Source: Massilia alkalitolerans DSM 17462 (GTDB taxonomy: Bacteria; Pseudomonadota; Gammaproteobacteria; Burkholderiales; Burkholderiaceae_D). From it: DNA of 64,000 nucleotides. Within the stretch, counting starts at the first letter, position 1; each line of letters opens with the position of its first letter. Below, one piece after another: positions 1-8,406 of the stretch. A model generated the notes under the pieces. It was not told the DNA's origin and did no database searches. It worked only from the letters and a program-made list of their open reading frames with translations. Position numbers and translations under genes: made by a program. Location of the stretch: contig NZ_ATYR01000003.1 in assembly GCF_000427785.1 (NCBI RefSeq), positions 287,589 through 351,588 of the forward strand, read 5' to 3'.

Positions 1-333
1 TCGCCCGCCGACGGCATCCAGCTCTCGATCACCGGCGGCGCTCCCGGCGAACGCGGCACGGTCAGCTTCTCCAAGGGCTTCGCCTTCGAACTGACCAACC
101 TGGCCGCCAGCTTCACCGGCAAGGACAGCCTGCTCAACAGCAAGACCGACGGCCTGAACGTCACGCTCAAGTCCGTCACCAGCGCGCGCGACCGCTTCGA
201 ATCGCGCCTGGAGACCATCGAAAAACGCTACCGGGCCCAGTTCACTGCGCTCGACGTGGCCCTGATGTCGATGCAATCGACCTCGGCTTACCTGACCCAG
301 CAGCTTGCGGCGCTCACCGCGAACGCAAGCTAA
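1..333 (+). CDS. fliD: FliD, flagellar filament cap (C-terminal 110 residues, partial)
   Basis: The frame is open from base 1 and stops with TAA at 331-333, so only the C-terminus is present. The end of the protein, with the segments NVTLKSVTSARDRFESRLE, RYRAQFTALDVALMSMQST and SAYLTQQLAAL, is typical of the coiled-coil D0 tail of FliD. FliD caps the growing filament and promotes flagellin folding outside the cell. The next gene, fliS, starts 22 bases downstream, the usual fliD-fliS-fliT order. The start lies left of the window. Confidence 0.9.
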   Translation, partial: SPADGIQLSITGGAPGERGTVSFSKGFAFELTNLAASFTGKDSLLNSKTDGLNVTLKSVTSARDRFESRLETIEKRYRAQFTALDVALMSMQSTSAYLTQQLAALTANAS

Positions 334-355
334 GCTCATCCACCTGGAGAACACG

Positions 356-817
356 ATGTTTGGAACCATGCAACGCGGCGTCGGCGCCTATGCGAAAGTC
401 GGTCTCGAGACCGGCGTCGCCGCCGCTTCCCCGCACAAACTGATCGTCATGCTGTACGACGGCGCAATGGTGTCGATCCTGAGCGGCATCAGCAACATGA
501 AGGCCGGGAACATCCCCGCCAAGGGCGCCGCCATCTCGAAGGCCATCAACATCATCGACAACGGCCTGCGCGCCGCTCTCGACAAGAAGGTCGGCGGCGA
601 GATCGCCCAGAACCTCGACGCCCTGTACGAATACATCAGCGCGCGCCTGCTCAAGGCCAACCTCAGCAACGACCCGGCGATCCTGGAAGAAGCGCATGCG
701 CTGCTGTCCGAACTGCGCGAAGCCTGGAACGCGATCGACCCGCAAGCCGCGGCCACCGGCGCGACGGCCCCTGCCGCCACGGCGCCGATGCGCGCCCCGA
801 CCCTGATGAGTGCCTGA
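356..817 (+). CDS. fliS: FliS, flagellin export chaperone
   Basis: A 153-residue protein close to the usual FliS length. The segments GAYAKVGLETGVAAASPHKL and LIVMLYDGAM match the FliS hallmark in which helix 1 leads into a LYDGA motif. FliS binds the C-terminal disordered tail of flagellin in the cytoplasm and delivers it to FlhA. I chose the ATG at 356 because GGAGA lies about 5 bases upstream and the Met-Phe start resembles family members; an in-frame codon at 305 would overlap fliD. fliT follows 5 bases after the stop. The C-terminal tail is Ala/Thr/Pro-rich and probably disordered. Confidence 0.93.
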   Translation: MFGTMQRGVGAYAKVGLETGVAAASPHKLIVMLYDGAMVSILSGISNMKAGNIPAKGAAISKAINIIDNGLRAALDKKVGGEIAQNLDALYEYISARLLKANLSNDPAILEEAHALLSELREAWNAIDPQAAATGATAPAATAPMRAPTLMSA

Positions 818-822
818 AGAAC

Positions 823-1152
823 ATGCCGCAGATGACCAGCGACGATATCGTCGATACCTATGAAACCATGGCGGTGATCACCGACCAGATGCTGCGCGCC
901 GCCAGCGACAGCGACTGGGATCGCCTGGCCGAGCTCGAACAGCAGTGCGCCCTGCACGTGCGCCAGCTGAAGGAAAGCGAGCCGCAGCCGCTGGCCGGTC
1001 CGCAGCGCGTCAAGAAGGTCGACGCGATCCGCCGCATGCTCGCCGCCGACCGCCAGATCCGCGACCTGACCACCCCGTGGATGGCGCGCCTGTCGGCCCT
1101 GATCAACAACACCTCGACCGAACGCCGCGTCGCACGCGCCTACGGCGTGTAA
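823..1152 (+). CDS. fliT: FliT, flagellar export chaperone
   Basis: A 109-residue, mostly helical protein, matching FliT in size and in position directly after fliS. Recognisable parts are the N-terminal helix around DIVDTYETMAVITDQML, the charged middle helix WDRLAELEQQC, and a C-terminal stretch with IRRMLAADRQIRDLTTPWM. FliT chaperones FliD before export and in enterics also restrains FlhDC; the regulatory role is not shown here. It sits 5 bases after fliS and 14 before the next gene, so it is co-transcribed. Sequence conservation in FliT is low, so the call leans partly on context. Confidence 0.85.
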   Translation: MPQMTSDDIVDTYETMAVITDQMLRAASDSDWDRLAELEQQCALHVRQLKESEPQPLAGPQRVKKVDAIRRMLAADRQIRDLTTPWMARLSALINNTSTERRVARAYGV

Positions 1153-1166
1153 GGCCGTAGAGCAGC

Positions 1167-2288
1167 ATGCTGCCGCGCGAGCTCGTCTCCGCCGTCCTGC
1201 CGGCCAGTCCGGCCAGGCCGGCCGAACACCTGAATGACCCGCGCCAGCAAGCCTTCCAGCGCGCCCTTGCCCCCCAGCTGGGCAAGGCGCTGCACGGCGA
1301 GGTCCTCGCCAGGCTGACCGACGGCAGTTTCGTCGTCAAGGTCGCCAACATCCCCGCCCGCATGCAGTTGCCCGCGGGCGCCCAGGTGGGCGCCGACGTG
1401 CCGCTCACGCTGGTGTCGGTGCACCCGCGCCCGACTTTCCAGGTCGGTCTCGGGTCCAATCCCGTGTTCAGCGAAGCCGGCCCGCCGCTGCCCCAGGGCG
1501 CCGACCCGGGCAAGGCGCCGCTCGCCATGCGCGAAGGGACCGCCGTCGGGCGCGCGGCCGCGCTACTGCAGGCCAGCGCCGCCGGCAGCGCCGCGCAGAC
1601 CTTGGGCGCGGAAGCCAACAACACGACCCTCAGCCAGGCCGGCAGGACCATCGGGGGCGTGCTCGCGGCCGCCCAGAAAGTGGAAACGCCGATGACTGCC
1701 GCCCTCGGCCGTGCGCCGATCGTGGCCGCGGCCGGCGCGGATGCCGCCAGCATCGCGGCCGGCCTGCAGCAGGCGCTCGGCAAAAGCGGCCTGTTCTACG
1801 AATCGCACGTGGCCGAATGGGCGCAGGGCGCGCGCGCCCTGGCCGAACTGAACGCCGAACCGCAGCAGCAGCTGGCGAAGGAAGGCGTGCGCCAGAACGC
1901 GCTCGATCCGGCCACCGCCCAGTTCATCAACCTGCAGCTGGCCACCCAGGAGCAGGCCCAGCTTGCCTGGCAGGGCAAGCTGTGGCCGGGCCAGCCGATG
2001 CAGCTGGAAGTGCAACGTGACAGCCGCGAAGGACAGGACGAGGCCGGCGAGGCCGAATCGCATTGGCACAGCCGCCTGCGCCTGCGCTTTCCCGAACTCG
2101 GCGAACTCGACGCCCGCCTGACGCTCAGCGGTGGCCGCGTGCAGGTGCAGTTCGAGGCCGGCAGCGAGCACACCGCCGCCCTGCTGCGCCGCCACTTGGG
2201 CAGCCTGGCCGGCGCCCTCGACGCCGTCGGCACCGCGCTGGCGGGCTTCGAGGTGCGCTCGGCACCCGTCGATACGGCCGATGACTGA
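1167..2288 (+). CDS. FliK-like protein with C-terminal hook-length-control domain
   Basis: A 373-residue protein with a low-complexity Ala/Gln-rich N-terminal two thirds and a conserved C-terminal domain (about 260-370) containing WHSRLRLRFPELGELDARL and VQVQFEAGSEHTAALLRRHL. This is the pattern of the Flg_hook domain of FliK. The canonical fliK sits at 14245-15513 after fliJ, so this is a second FliK-type protein. It is shorter and overlaps by 8 bases a gene for an isolated FlhB C-terminal-like domain. FliK contacts the FlhB C-terminal domain to switch export specificity, so the coupling is suggestive. A distinct role is inference. Confidence 0.7.
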   Translation: MLPRELVSAVLPASPARPAEHLNDPRQQAFQRALAPQLGKALHGEVLARLTDGSFVVKVANIPARMQLPAGAQVGADVPLTLVSVHPRPTFQVGLGSNPVFSEAGPPLPQGADPGKAPLAMREGTAVGRAAALLQASAAGSAAQTLGAEANNTTLSQAGRTIGGVLAAAQKVETPMTAALGRAPIVAAAGADAASIAAGLQQALGKSGLFYESHVAEWAQGARALAELNAEPQQQLAKEGVRQNALDPATAQFINLQLATQEQAQLAWQGKLWPGQPMQLEVQRDSREGQDEAGEAESHWHSRLRLRFPELGELDARLTLSGGRVQVQFEAGSEHTAALLRRHLGSLAGALDAVGTALAGFEVRSAPVDTADD

Positions 2289-2625
2289 CCCGAAGAAGGA
2301 GCAGGCCAGGCGCCAGAGCGCGGTCGCCCTCGCCTACGGCAGCGGCGACCCGGCGCCCAAGGTGGTGGCCAAGGGTCAGGGCCTGGTCGCCGAGCAGATC
2401 ATGCGCCGCGCCAGGGAAGCCGGCGTCTTCGTCCACGAATCGAAGGAACTGGTGCAGCTGCTCATGGGGGTGGACCTCGACCGCGAGATTCCGCCGGCGC
2501 TGTATCGCGCAATTGCGGAACTGTTGGCGTGGCTATATCATATTGAGTCGGCTCAGAAACACGGAGGGCCAACGCCCCACCTCAACCTGGACGACGCGCC
2601 AAGCGCTGGTACAAGCAATGAATAA
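2281..2625 (+). CDS. Stand-alone FlhB C-terminal-like export-switch protein (FhlX type)
   Basis: A 114-residue protein equivalent to the cytoplasmic C-terminal domain of FlhB with no membrane segments. The run PAPKVVAKGQGLVAEQI parallels GAPRVVAKGVDEVAAKI of the full FlhB at 53405-54595, and DREIPPALYRAIAELLAWLY parallels DEEIPEKLFSAVAEVLAYVY. The autocleavage motif NPTH is absent: the N-terminus reads RRQSAVALAYGSG where FlhB reads NPTHYAVALKYAD. It therefore resembles the fragment left after FlhB self-cleavage. It overlaps the FliK-like gene upstream by 8 bases and ycgR downstream by 8 bases, implying translational coupling. Stand-alone FlhB-like proteins are known to replace the cleaved FlhB fragment in some bacteria. 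Confidence 0.82.
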   Translation: MTDPKKEQARRQSAVALAYGSGDPAPKVVAKGQGLVAEQIMRRAREAGVFVHESKELVQLLMGVDLDREIPPALYRAIAELLAWLYHIESAQKHGGPTPHLNLDDAPSAGTSNE

Positions 2626-3367
2626 TCAGGAACTCGAGAATTGGCACGACTACGAGGTGGAGTCGCGCCGTGAAGTCGTACAACTGCTGCGCCAGATCGG
2701 CGAAAAGCACCAGCTGGTGCGCATGCTGGTCAAGGGCGAGGCCGACGTCTGCGTCACCACCGTACTCGACGTCGACGCCGACACCAACTCCCTGGTGCTC
2801 GACCGCTCGATCGAGCGCATGCAGAACGAGCGCATCGTCGAAGCCGGCAAGGTACGCTGCGAAACCACGCTCGACAAGATCCGCATCCTGTTCACGGCCG
2901 AGAACCTGCGCCCCACCCTGTTCGAGGGCGAGGCCGCCCTGCGCGCCGACATCCCGCCGAGCCTGATCCGCCTGCAGCGCCGCGAGTACTACCGGATGGA
3001 GACGCCGGTATCGAACCCGGTGCGGGCGATCCTCCCGCTGCCGCTGGAAGCCGGGGCCGGCACCGGCGTGTTCCCGCTGCACGACATCAGCTGCGGCGGC
3101 ATCGCCGTGCTCGACAACAAGCTGCAGCTCGACACGACCATCGGCGCCCGGCTGCCCAACTGCCGCATCGAGCTGCCCGAGATCGGCCCGGTGACGGTGA
3201 CGCTGGAAGTACGCAACTCGCTCGACCTGACCCTGCTGAACAACAAGACCAACCGCCGCATCGGCCTGCAGTTCGTCGACATCTCGCGCGGCGGCATGGC
3301 CGGCGTGCAGCGCTACATCACCAAGCTCGAACGCGAGCGCAACGCGCGCCTGGCCGGCCTGGCCTGA
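2618..3367 (+). CDS. ycgR: YcgR, c-di-GMP-binding flagellar brake protein
   Basis: A 249-residue protein with an N-terminal YcgR domain (about 15-110) and a C-terminal PilZ domain (about 118-240). Both parts of the PilZ binding site are visible: RREYYR at 121-126 gives RxxxR, and DISCGG at 156-161 gives DxSxGG. When loaded with c-di-GMP, YcgR acts at the rotor/stator interface to slow rotation. The ATG at 2618 overlaps the stop of the preceding gene by 8 bases (ATGAATAA). Two diguanylate cyclase genes follow directly, so the effector and possible sources of the ligand are side by side. Confidence 0.92.
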   Translation: MNNQELENWHDYEVESRREVVQLLRQIGEKHQLVRMLVKGEADVCVTTVLDVDADTNSLVLDRSIERMQNERIVEAGKVRCETTLDKIRILFTAENLRPTLFEGEAALRADIPPSLIRLQRREYYRMETPVSNPVRAILPLPLEAGAGTGVFPLHDISCGGIAVLDNKLQLDTTIGARLPNCRIELPEIGPVTVTLEVRNSLDLTLLNNKTNRRIGLQFVDISRGGMAGVQRYITKLERERNARLAGLA

Positions 3368-3451
3368 TTCGATTATTACCAATTAGCAATGTGAATAGTT
3401 GTTGAACAGTAGATAAGCTACACTGCGGTATCTTGTTATCCTGGTGACCAG

Positions 3452-5101
3452 ATGCCGACGCAAAGCCCAACCACCGACCTGTTCTACACCGCATTCGCCC
3501 ACTCGTCGGTGGGCATGGCAGTCGTCGGCCTCGACGGCCGCTGGATCGAGGTCAACCCGGCGCTGTGCCGGATCCTCGGTTATGACTGCGACGAGCTGCT
3601 GGCGCTCAGCATCCAGGATATCTCCCACCCGGATGACCTGCCCGCCGACCTGACCCTGCTCAACAGGCTGCTGGCCGGTGAAATCGACTCCTACAACCTG
3701 GAAAAGCGCTACCGCCATGCCGACGGCCGCCCCGTCTGCGGCCTGCTGACGGTCTCGCTCAGCCGCAACGCGGGCGGCGCCCCGGAATGCCTGATCGCCC
3801 AGCTGCTCGACGTCACCGAACAGAAGCAGGCGGTCGAAGAACGCGACGCCTTCTTCACGCTGTCGCCCGACCTGCTGGCGATCTCGGGCAAGGACGGCTA
3901 CCTGCGCCAGGTGAATCCGGCCTGGACCGACGCACTCGGTTGGACGCAGGACGAGCTGACCGCCCAGCCTTTCATCCATTTCGTCCATTCCGACGACCGC
4001 GACGCCTCGCTGCGCGAAGCCGACAAGATCTACCGCGGCGGGGTGGACACCGGCTTTCGCAACCGCTACCGCCATGCCTGCGGCGGCTACCGCTGGCTCG
4101 AATGGAATACGCGCGCGGTCGGCGCGGAGCTGCTGTATTGCTCGGTGCGCGACGTCACCAGCCAGATCGAGGACGAGGAGCGCCTGCGCAACCAGGAACA
4201 GAAGATCAGCCTGCTGATCGAGAACGCCAACGATGCCTTCCTCGGCATGAACGAACACGGCATCATCACCGAATGGAACAAGCAGGCCGAGGCCACCTTC
4301 GGCTGGAGCGCGCAGGAAGCGATCGGCAAGCCGATGGCTGAGCTGATCACGCCGGAGCGGATGCGCCAGCGCCACCACGACGGCATCCATGCCTTCCTGC
4401 GCAAGGGCATGACCGCGGCCTCGCGCAAGCGGGTCGAGGTCCCGGCGCTGCGCAAGGACGGCAGCGAGATCCTGGTCGAGATGACGGTGGGCGTGGTGCC
4501 TCTCAAGGGCGAACGCTACTTCACCGCCTTCATGCGCGACATGTCCGAACAGCGCCGCATGACCGAGGAACTGCACCACCGCGCCACCCACGACTTCCTG
4601 ACCGGCCTGCCGAACCGCTACGAATTCATGGGCCGCCTGCAGCACGCGATCGACGCGCTGGGGCGCGAACCGCGCCCGCTGGTGCTGCTGTTCATCGACC
4701 TGGACGGCTTCAAGGCGGTCAACGACCTGTGCGGCCACGAGGTGGGCGACGCGGTGCTGAGCGCCTTTGGCCGCCGTCTCACGGCATCGGTGCGGCGCAC
4801 CGACGGGGTGGCGCGCCTGGCGGGCGACGAGTTCGTGGTCCTGCTCGACCACCTGCACGATCCCTGCCACGACGCCGCCCAGGTGGTCGACAAGATCCTG
4901 CTCGCGGCCAGCCAGCCCTACCCCGAAGTGGCGGGCCGCACCGAGCCCGGCGCCACCATCGGGATGGCGCTGCACAATCCGGGCGACCGCGCCGACCGGC
5001 TGCTGTCGCGCGCCGACGCCGCCATGTACGTGGCGAAGAATGCGGGGAGGAACCGCGCCGCCTGCGAGGGCGACGGACAGTGGGTGCTGCGCGGGGATTG
5101 A
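3452..5101 (+). CDS. PAS-PAS-PAS-GGDEF diguanylate cyclase
   Basis: A 549-residue soluble protein with no predicted membrane segment. Three PAS domains lie at roughly 12-120, 135-235 and 250-365, followed by a GGDEF domain at about 375-540. The signature is AGDEF near residues 457-461, a variant still compatible with activity in known cyclases. An RxxD inhibitory site (RRTD) lies five residues before it, so product feedback is likely. The LFIDLDGFKAVND metal-binding segment is intact. The product would be c-di-GMP, controlled by a signal sensed in the PAS domains. It is a paralogue of the next gene, which lacks one PAS domain. Confidence 0.9.
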   Translation: MPTQSPTTDLFYTAFAHSSVGMAVVGLDGRWIEVNPALCRILGYDCDELLALSIQDISHPDDLPADLTLLNRLLAGEIDSYNLEKRYRHADGRPVCGLLTVSLSRNAGGAPECLIAQLLDVTEQKQAVEERDAFFTLSPDLLAISGKDGYLRQVNPAWTDALGWTQDELTAQPFIHFVHSDDRDASLREADKIYRGGVDTGFRNRYRHACGGYRWLEWNTRAVGAELLYCSVRDVTSQIEDEERLRNQEQKISLLIENANDAFLGMNEHGIITEWNKQAEATFGWSAQEAIGKPMAELITPERMRQRHHDGIHAFLRKGMTAASRKRVEVPALRKDGSEILVEMTVGVVPLKGERYFTAFMRDMSEQRRMTEELHHRATHDFLTGLPNRYEFMGRLQHAIDALGREPRPLVLLFIDLDGFKAVNDLCGHEVGDAVLSAFGRRLTASVRRTDGVARLAGDEFVVLLDHLHDPCHDAAQVVDKILLAASQPYPEVAGRTEPGATIGMALHNPGDRADRLLSRADAAMYVAKNAGRNRAACEGDGQWVLRGD

Positions 5102-5193
5102 AGGGCCAGCGCAGTATTTACATAATGCAATCTTTCTGGTAACCAAAAAATAATTCGGCTACACTGGCGTCACCTCACGATGTGCAAGCGCAA

Positions 5194-6474
5194 ATGCCGA
5201 GTTACGCCGTCCCCAGCCATTTTCTTGCGGCCTTCGCCAAGTCGGCCGTCGGCACGGCGCTGCTCGACCTGCAAGGCCGCTGGCTCGAGTTCAATGACGC
5301 GCTGTGCCGCATCCTCGGTTACCCGCGCGACGAGCTGCTGACCCTGGACTACCGTGACGTCACCCATCCCGCCGATCTCGATGCCGACCTGACGCAGCTG
5401 CAGCGGATGCTGGCCGGCGATCTCGACTCCTACTGCCTCGAGAAGCGTTACTGCCGCCCCGACGGCGCCGTGGTCTGGGGCTTGCTCACGGTGACGCTGA
5501 GCCGTGACGATGCCGGCCGCCCGGAGTGCCTGATCGCCCAGGTGATCGACATCACTGCCCAGAAGAAGGCCATCGAGGACCGCGATGCGCTGTTCGCCCT
5601 CGCCCCCGACCTGCTGTCGATCTCCAGCCACGACGGCTATATCATGCAGGTCAACCCCGCCTGGCATGAGCTGCTGGGTTGGGACGAAGCCGTGCTGATG
5701 TCGCGTCCCTTCGTCGATTTCCTCCATCCGGACGATCGGCCACGCACCCTGGAGAAAGCCGGCGAGCTGGCCAGCGGAGGCGCGGTGCTCGGCTTTCGCA
5801 ACCGCTACCTGCACGCTGACGGCAGCTGGCGCTGGATCGAATGGAGCACCAGTGTCGCTGGCGACGGGCGCATGTTCTGCTCGGGACGGGACGTCACCGA
5901 GCAGATCGAATCCGAGGAGAGGACGCGCCGCCTGTCCAGCGAGCTGCACCACCGCGCCACCCACGATTACCTTACCGGACTACCCAACCGCTATGAATTC
6001 ATGGGCCGCCTGCAACACGCGATCGACACGGCCGGGCGCGAGCCGCGTCCGCTGGTGCTGATGTTCATCGACCTGGACGGGTTCAAGGCGGTCAACGACA
6101 TCTGCGGCCATGAAACGGGCGATGCGGTGCTGATCGCCTTCGGCCGCCGCCTGCGCGAGGCGGTGCGGCAGGCCGATATCGTGGCACGGCTGGCGGGTGA
6201 CGAATTCGTGGTGCTGCTCGACCGCCTGCATGGGTCCTGGCCGGCGGCGATCGAGGCAGCGCAAGCGATCCTGCAGCTTGCCGGCCGGCCCTACCCGGAG
6301 ACGGGAGGGCGAACCCAGCCCGGTGCCACCATCGGGCTGGCGCTGCATCGCCCGGGAGAGAGTGCCGACCAGCTGCTCTCGCGCGCCGATGCGGCAATGT
6401 ACGCAGCCAAGAACGCCGGAAAGAACCGCGCAGCGTACGAGCGCGCGGGGCAGTGGGTGTTGCTCGGCGCCTGA
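5194..6474 (+). CDS. PAS-PAS-GGDEF diguanylate cyclase
   Basis: A 426-residue protein with two PAS domains (about 8-115 and 125-230) and a GGDEF domain (about 255-415). The signature is AGDEF at about 334-338, preceded by an RQAD inhibitory site. I chose the ATG at 5194 because its Met-Pro start aligns with the paralogue upstream; an in-frame GTG at 5182 would add four residues. The GGDEF halves of the two paralogues are nearly the same, for example LTGLPNRYEFMGRLQHAID in both, so this is a recent tandem duplication. The third PAS domain of the upstream copy has no counterpart here. Confidence 0.9.
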   Translation: MPSYAVPSHFLAAFAKSAVGTALLDLQGRWLEFNDALCRILGYPRDELLTLDYRDVTHPADLDADLTQLQRMLAGDLDSYCLEKRYCRPDGAVVWGLLTVTLSRDDAGRPECLIAQVIDITAQKKAIEDRDALFALAPDLLSISSHDGYIMQVNPAWHELLGWDEAVLMSRPFVDFLHPDDRPRTLEKAGELASGGAVLGFRNRYLHADGSWRWIEWSTSVAGDGRMFCSGRDVTEQIESEERTRRLSSELHHRATHDYLTGLPNRYEFMGRLQHAIDTAGREPRPLVLMFIDLDGFKAVNDICGHETGDAVLIAFGRRLREAVRQADIVARLAGDEFVVLLDRLHGSWPAAIEAAQAILQLAGRPYPETGGRTQPGATIGLALHRPGESADQLLSRADAAMYAAKNAGKNRAAYERAGQWVLLGA

Positions 6475-6570
6475 AAAAACCGGCCGCCTGTCACACCATG
6501 GGGCCCTGGCTCGTCCTGGATGCATGGAGGGCGCAACGGGCGCCTTCCCCATCCTGAAAGGACCGACACC

Positions 6571-7035
6571 ATGACGCTCGCTGCCCGCATCCCCCTATAC
6601 ACCCTGGCCCCCGCCAACCTCAAGGCGATGATCGCCCTGTCCCAGTCCACCAGGAACAGCTCGCTCGGCGCGCGCCTGGTGGAACTGGTGCAGCTGCGGA
6701 TCTCGCAGCTCAATGGCTGCGGGGTCTGCGTGGACATGCACTGGCGCGACCTGGTCAGGCAGGGACTCGATCCGCGCCACCTGAACGCGCTCGCCGCCTG
6801 GCGCGAGGCGCCCTTCTTCAGCGAACGCGAACGGGCGGCGCTGGCCTGGGCCGACGCCGTCAACGCCCTGCCCGGACGCGACGACACCGACAGCGCCTGG
6901 CCGGCGCTGCGCGAACATTTCAGCGATGTGCAGATTGCGGAACTGGCTTATACGATTGCCGCGATCCGCGGCTGGAACGCGATCAACCTGAGCCTGCATA
7001 GCCCGCTGCCGGAACATCCGGCGCCGGGCATGTGA
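6571..7035 (+). CDS. Carboxymuconolactone decarboxylase / AhpD-like protein
   Basis: A 154-residue all-helical protein of the CMD/AhpD-like family. The signature NGCGVCVDMHWRD places the redox pair at Cys50 and Cys53 with His57 four residues on, as in AhpD-type alkylhydroperoxidases. The C-terminal helix with FSDVQIAELAYTIAAIRGWN is also typical. Family members reduce peroxides or recycle peroxidase partners through the CxxC; the substrate here cannot be inferred. The ATG at 6571 follows AAAGGA by about 7 bases. It converges on the LuxR-type regulator, the two stops being one base apart. The nearby NsrR-like gene hints at a redox or nitrosative setting. Confidence 0.85.
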   Translation: MTLAARIPLYTLAPANLKAMIALSQSTRNSSLGARLVELVQLRISQLNGCGVCVDMHWRDLVRQGLDPRHLNALAAWREAPFFSERERAALAWADAVNALPGRDDTDSAWPALREHFSDVQIAELAYTIAAIRGWNAINLSLHSPLPEHPAPGM

Positions 7036-7036
7036 T

Positions 7037-7657
7037 TCAGGCCGCTGCGCCGGCGCTGCCGCCGGGGCGGATCAAGCCGCGCTGGGTCGCGACCACCACC
7101 GCATGGGTGCGCGCGGTGGCGTCCAGCTTGCTCATCACGCCCTTCACATGGGTCTTCACCGTGCCCACGCCGATGCCCAGCTTGCGCGCGATCGACTTGT
7201 TGCAGCAGCCCTGCGCCAGCAGCTGCAGCACGTCGGTCTCGCGCCCGGTCAGCGATTCGCGGGTGAGGCTGTCGGCGACGCTGCGCGTCATCGACTCGCT
7301 CAGGTAGCGCTGGCCGCGCGCCAGCTGCTCGACCGCGTGCGCCAGTTCGTCGGTGCCGCAGGACTGCAGCAGGTAGCCGGCCACGCCGGCATCCATCGCC
7401 AGGCGCACTTCCCACTCCTTGTCGAACTGGGTCACCACCAGCACGACCGGCGCCAGGCTGCCGGCGGGCGGCTTGCGCGCCAGGTTGATGCCGGTGTCGT
7501 AATCGGTCACCAGCACGCGCGCGACACGCTGCGCTTCGGGCTGGGCCAGGTGCGTGGTGACGCGCAGGCCGGGCCGGTCGACCAGGATGGCATGCAGCCC
7601 GACCGTCATGATCGGGTCGGCGTGCATGATATGGACGGCGGAAGAGATCGGTTGCAT
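7037..7657 (-). CDS. LuxR/NarL-family response regulator with degenerate receiver
   Basis: A 206-residue protein with an N-terminal receiver-like domain (about 6-118) and a C-terminal LuxR helix-turn-helix (about 140-200; LTGRETDVLQLLAQG and VGTVKTHVKGVMSKL). The probable phosphoacceptor is Asp52 in VLVTDYDTG. The conserved lysine after the fourth strand is replaced by Gln98 (GYLLQS), and one of the two acidic-pocket residues is Ala13. The domain may therefore not respond to phosphorylation normally. The ATG at 7657 has CCGGAG about 8 bases upstream; ATG 7663 is also possible. No histidine kinase gene lies nearby. Its targets are unknown. Confidence 0.85.
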   Translation of the reverse strand: MQPISSAVHIMHADPIMTVGLHAILVDRPGLRVTTHLAQPEAQRVARVLVTDYDTGINLARKPPAGSLAPVVLVVTQFDKEWEVRLAMDAGVAGYLLQSCGTDELAHAVEQLARGQRYLSESMTRSVADSLTRESLTGRETDVLQLLAQGCCNKSIARKLGIGVGTVKTHVKGVMSKLDATARTHAVVVATQRGLIRPGGSAGAAA

Positions 7658-7796
7658 GTGCATACTCCGGCAGAAGGCGGCAGACGACGGCGGCCTCGAG
7701 CGGCCAACAGCCGACATATTGAAACGACAAGAACGGTAAATCAAGTAATGGTTTGTAATGACTGGTCAATATGCATGCCATCCGCATAGTCACCTT

Positions 7797-7817
7797 ATGC
7801 ACGTTGGGAGGGTGCAT
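7797..7817. promoter_or_regulatory. Inverted repeat just upstream of the nsrR-like gene
   Basis: ATGCAC and GTGCAT form perfect 6-base arms separated by 9 bases, ending 18 bases before the start codon at 7836. The position fits an autoregulatory operator or a repressor site over the promoter, for which Rrf2-family regulators are known. The binding protein is inference. Confidence 0.35.
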
Positions 7818-7835
7818 GGGATATACTTCCCGGAT

Positions 7836-8297
7836 ATGCGCCTGACTTCCTTTACCGACTACACCTTGCGGACCCTGCTCCATCTCGGCAGCAATCCGGG
7901 GCGGCTCGTCACGATCCAGGAAATCGCGGACCTGCACAGCATCTCGAAGAACCACCTGATGAAGGTCGTGCACGAGCTGGGCCGCAACGGCGTCATCGAG
8001 ACTATCCGCGGCCGCAACGGCGGCTTCCGCCTGGCGCACAAGCCGGAAGACATCAACATCGGCGCGGTGGTGCGCCAGAGCGAGAGCGATTTCTACATGG
8101 CCGAATGCTTCGACCCGGGCGGCAACCCGTGCGGGCTCGTCAAGGCCTGTGCGCTCAAGGGCGTGCTCACCAACGCCACCTCGGCCTATCTCGCCGAACT
8201 GGACCGCCATACCCTGGCCTCGCTGCTGCCGGAACCGGCGCCGCGCGACGGCGCCATCCCGGTCACCTTCCACCGCAAGGAATCGCAGGCGGCCTGA
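7836..8297 (+). CDS. nsrR: NsrR-like Rrf2-family transcriptional regulator
   Basis: A 153-residue Rrf2-type winged-helix regulator. The N-terminus MRLTSFTDYTLRTLLHLG is characteristic of NsrR, and Cys91, Cys99 and Cys105 form the three-cysteine cluster (AECFDPGGNPC...KAC) that binds an Fe-S cluster. NsrR represses nitric-oxide defence genes and loses DNA binding when NO attacks the cluster. I chose the ATG at 7836, matching the family N-terminus; upstream in-frame starts would add an atypical extension. No hmp, norB or ytfE-like target is visible nearby, so it probably acts elsewhere. It is divergent from the LuxR-type gene. Confidence 0.88.
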   Translation: MRLTSFTDYTLRTLLHLGSNPGRLVTIQEIADLHSISKNHLMKVVHELGRNGVIETIRGRNGGFRLAHKPEDINIGAVVRQSESDFYMAECFDPGGNPCGLVKACALKGVLTNATSAYLAELDRHTLASLLPEPAPRDGAIPVTFHRKESQAA

Positions 8298-8357
8298 GCC
8301 TGTATTCATGTCCCTGCGACATGAATGAATCGGTGTATTCAGTAAATCTGCTCAGCA

Positions 8358-8384
8358 ATAAAAAAACCGGCCATGTGGCCGGTT
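8358..8384 (-). terminator. Rho-independent terminator after fliE
   Basis: A 9-base perfect stem, AACCGGCCA with TGGCCGGTT (8365-8384, loop TG), is followed on the minus strand by a run of T (8358-8366 read in reverse). It lies just downstream of the fliE stop. On the plus strand the stem is followed by GCGTTT, so it is weaker for nsrR. Confidence 0.85.
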
Positions 8385-8406
8385 GCGTTTGAGCGGATTA
8401 TCAGGC

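Noticed and set aside
8361-8390. Terminator for nsrR on the plus strand
   Set aside because: The hairpin is real, but the plus-side sequence after it is GCGTTT; the T run favours the minus strand (fliE).
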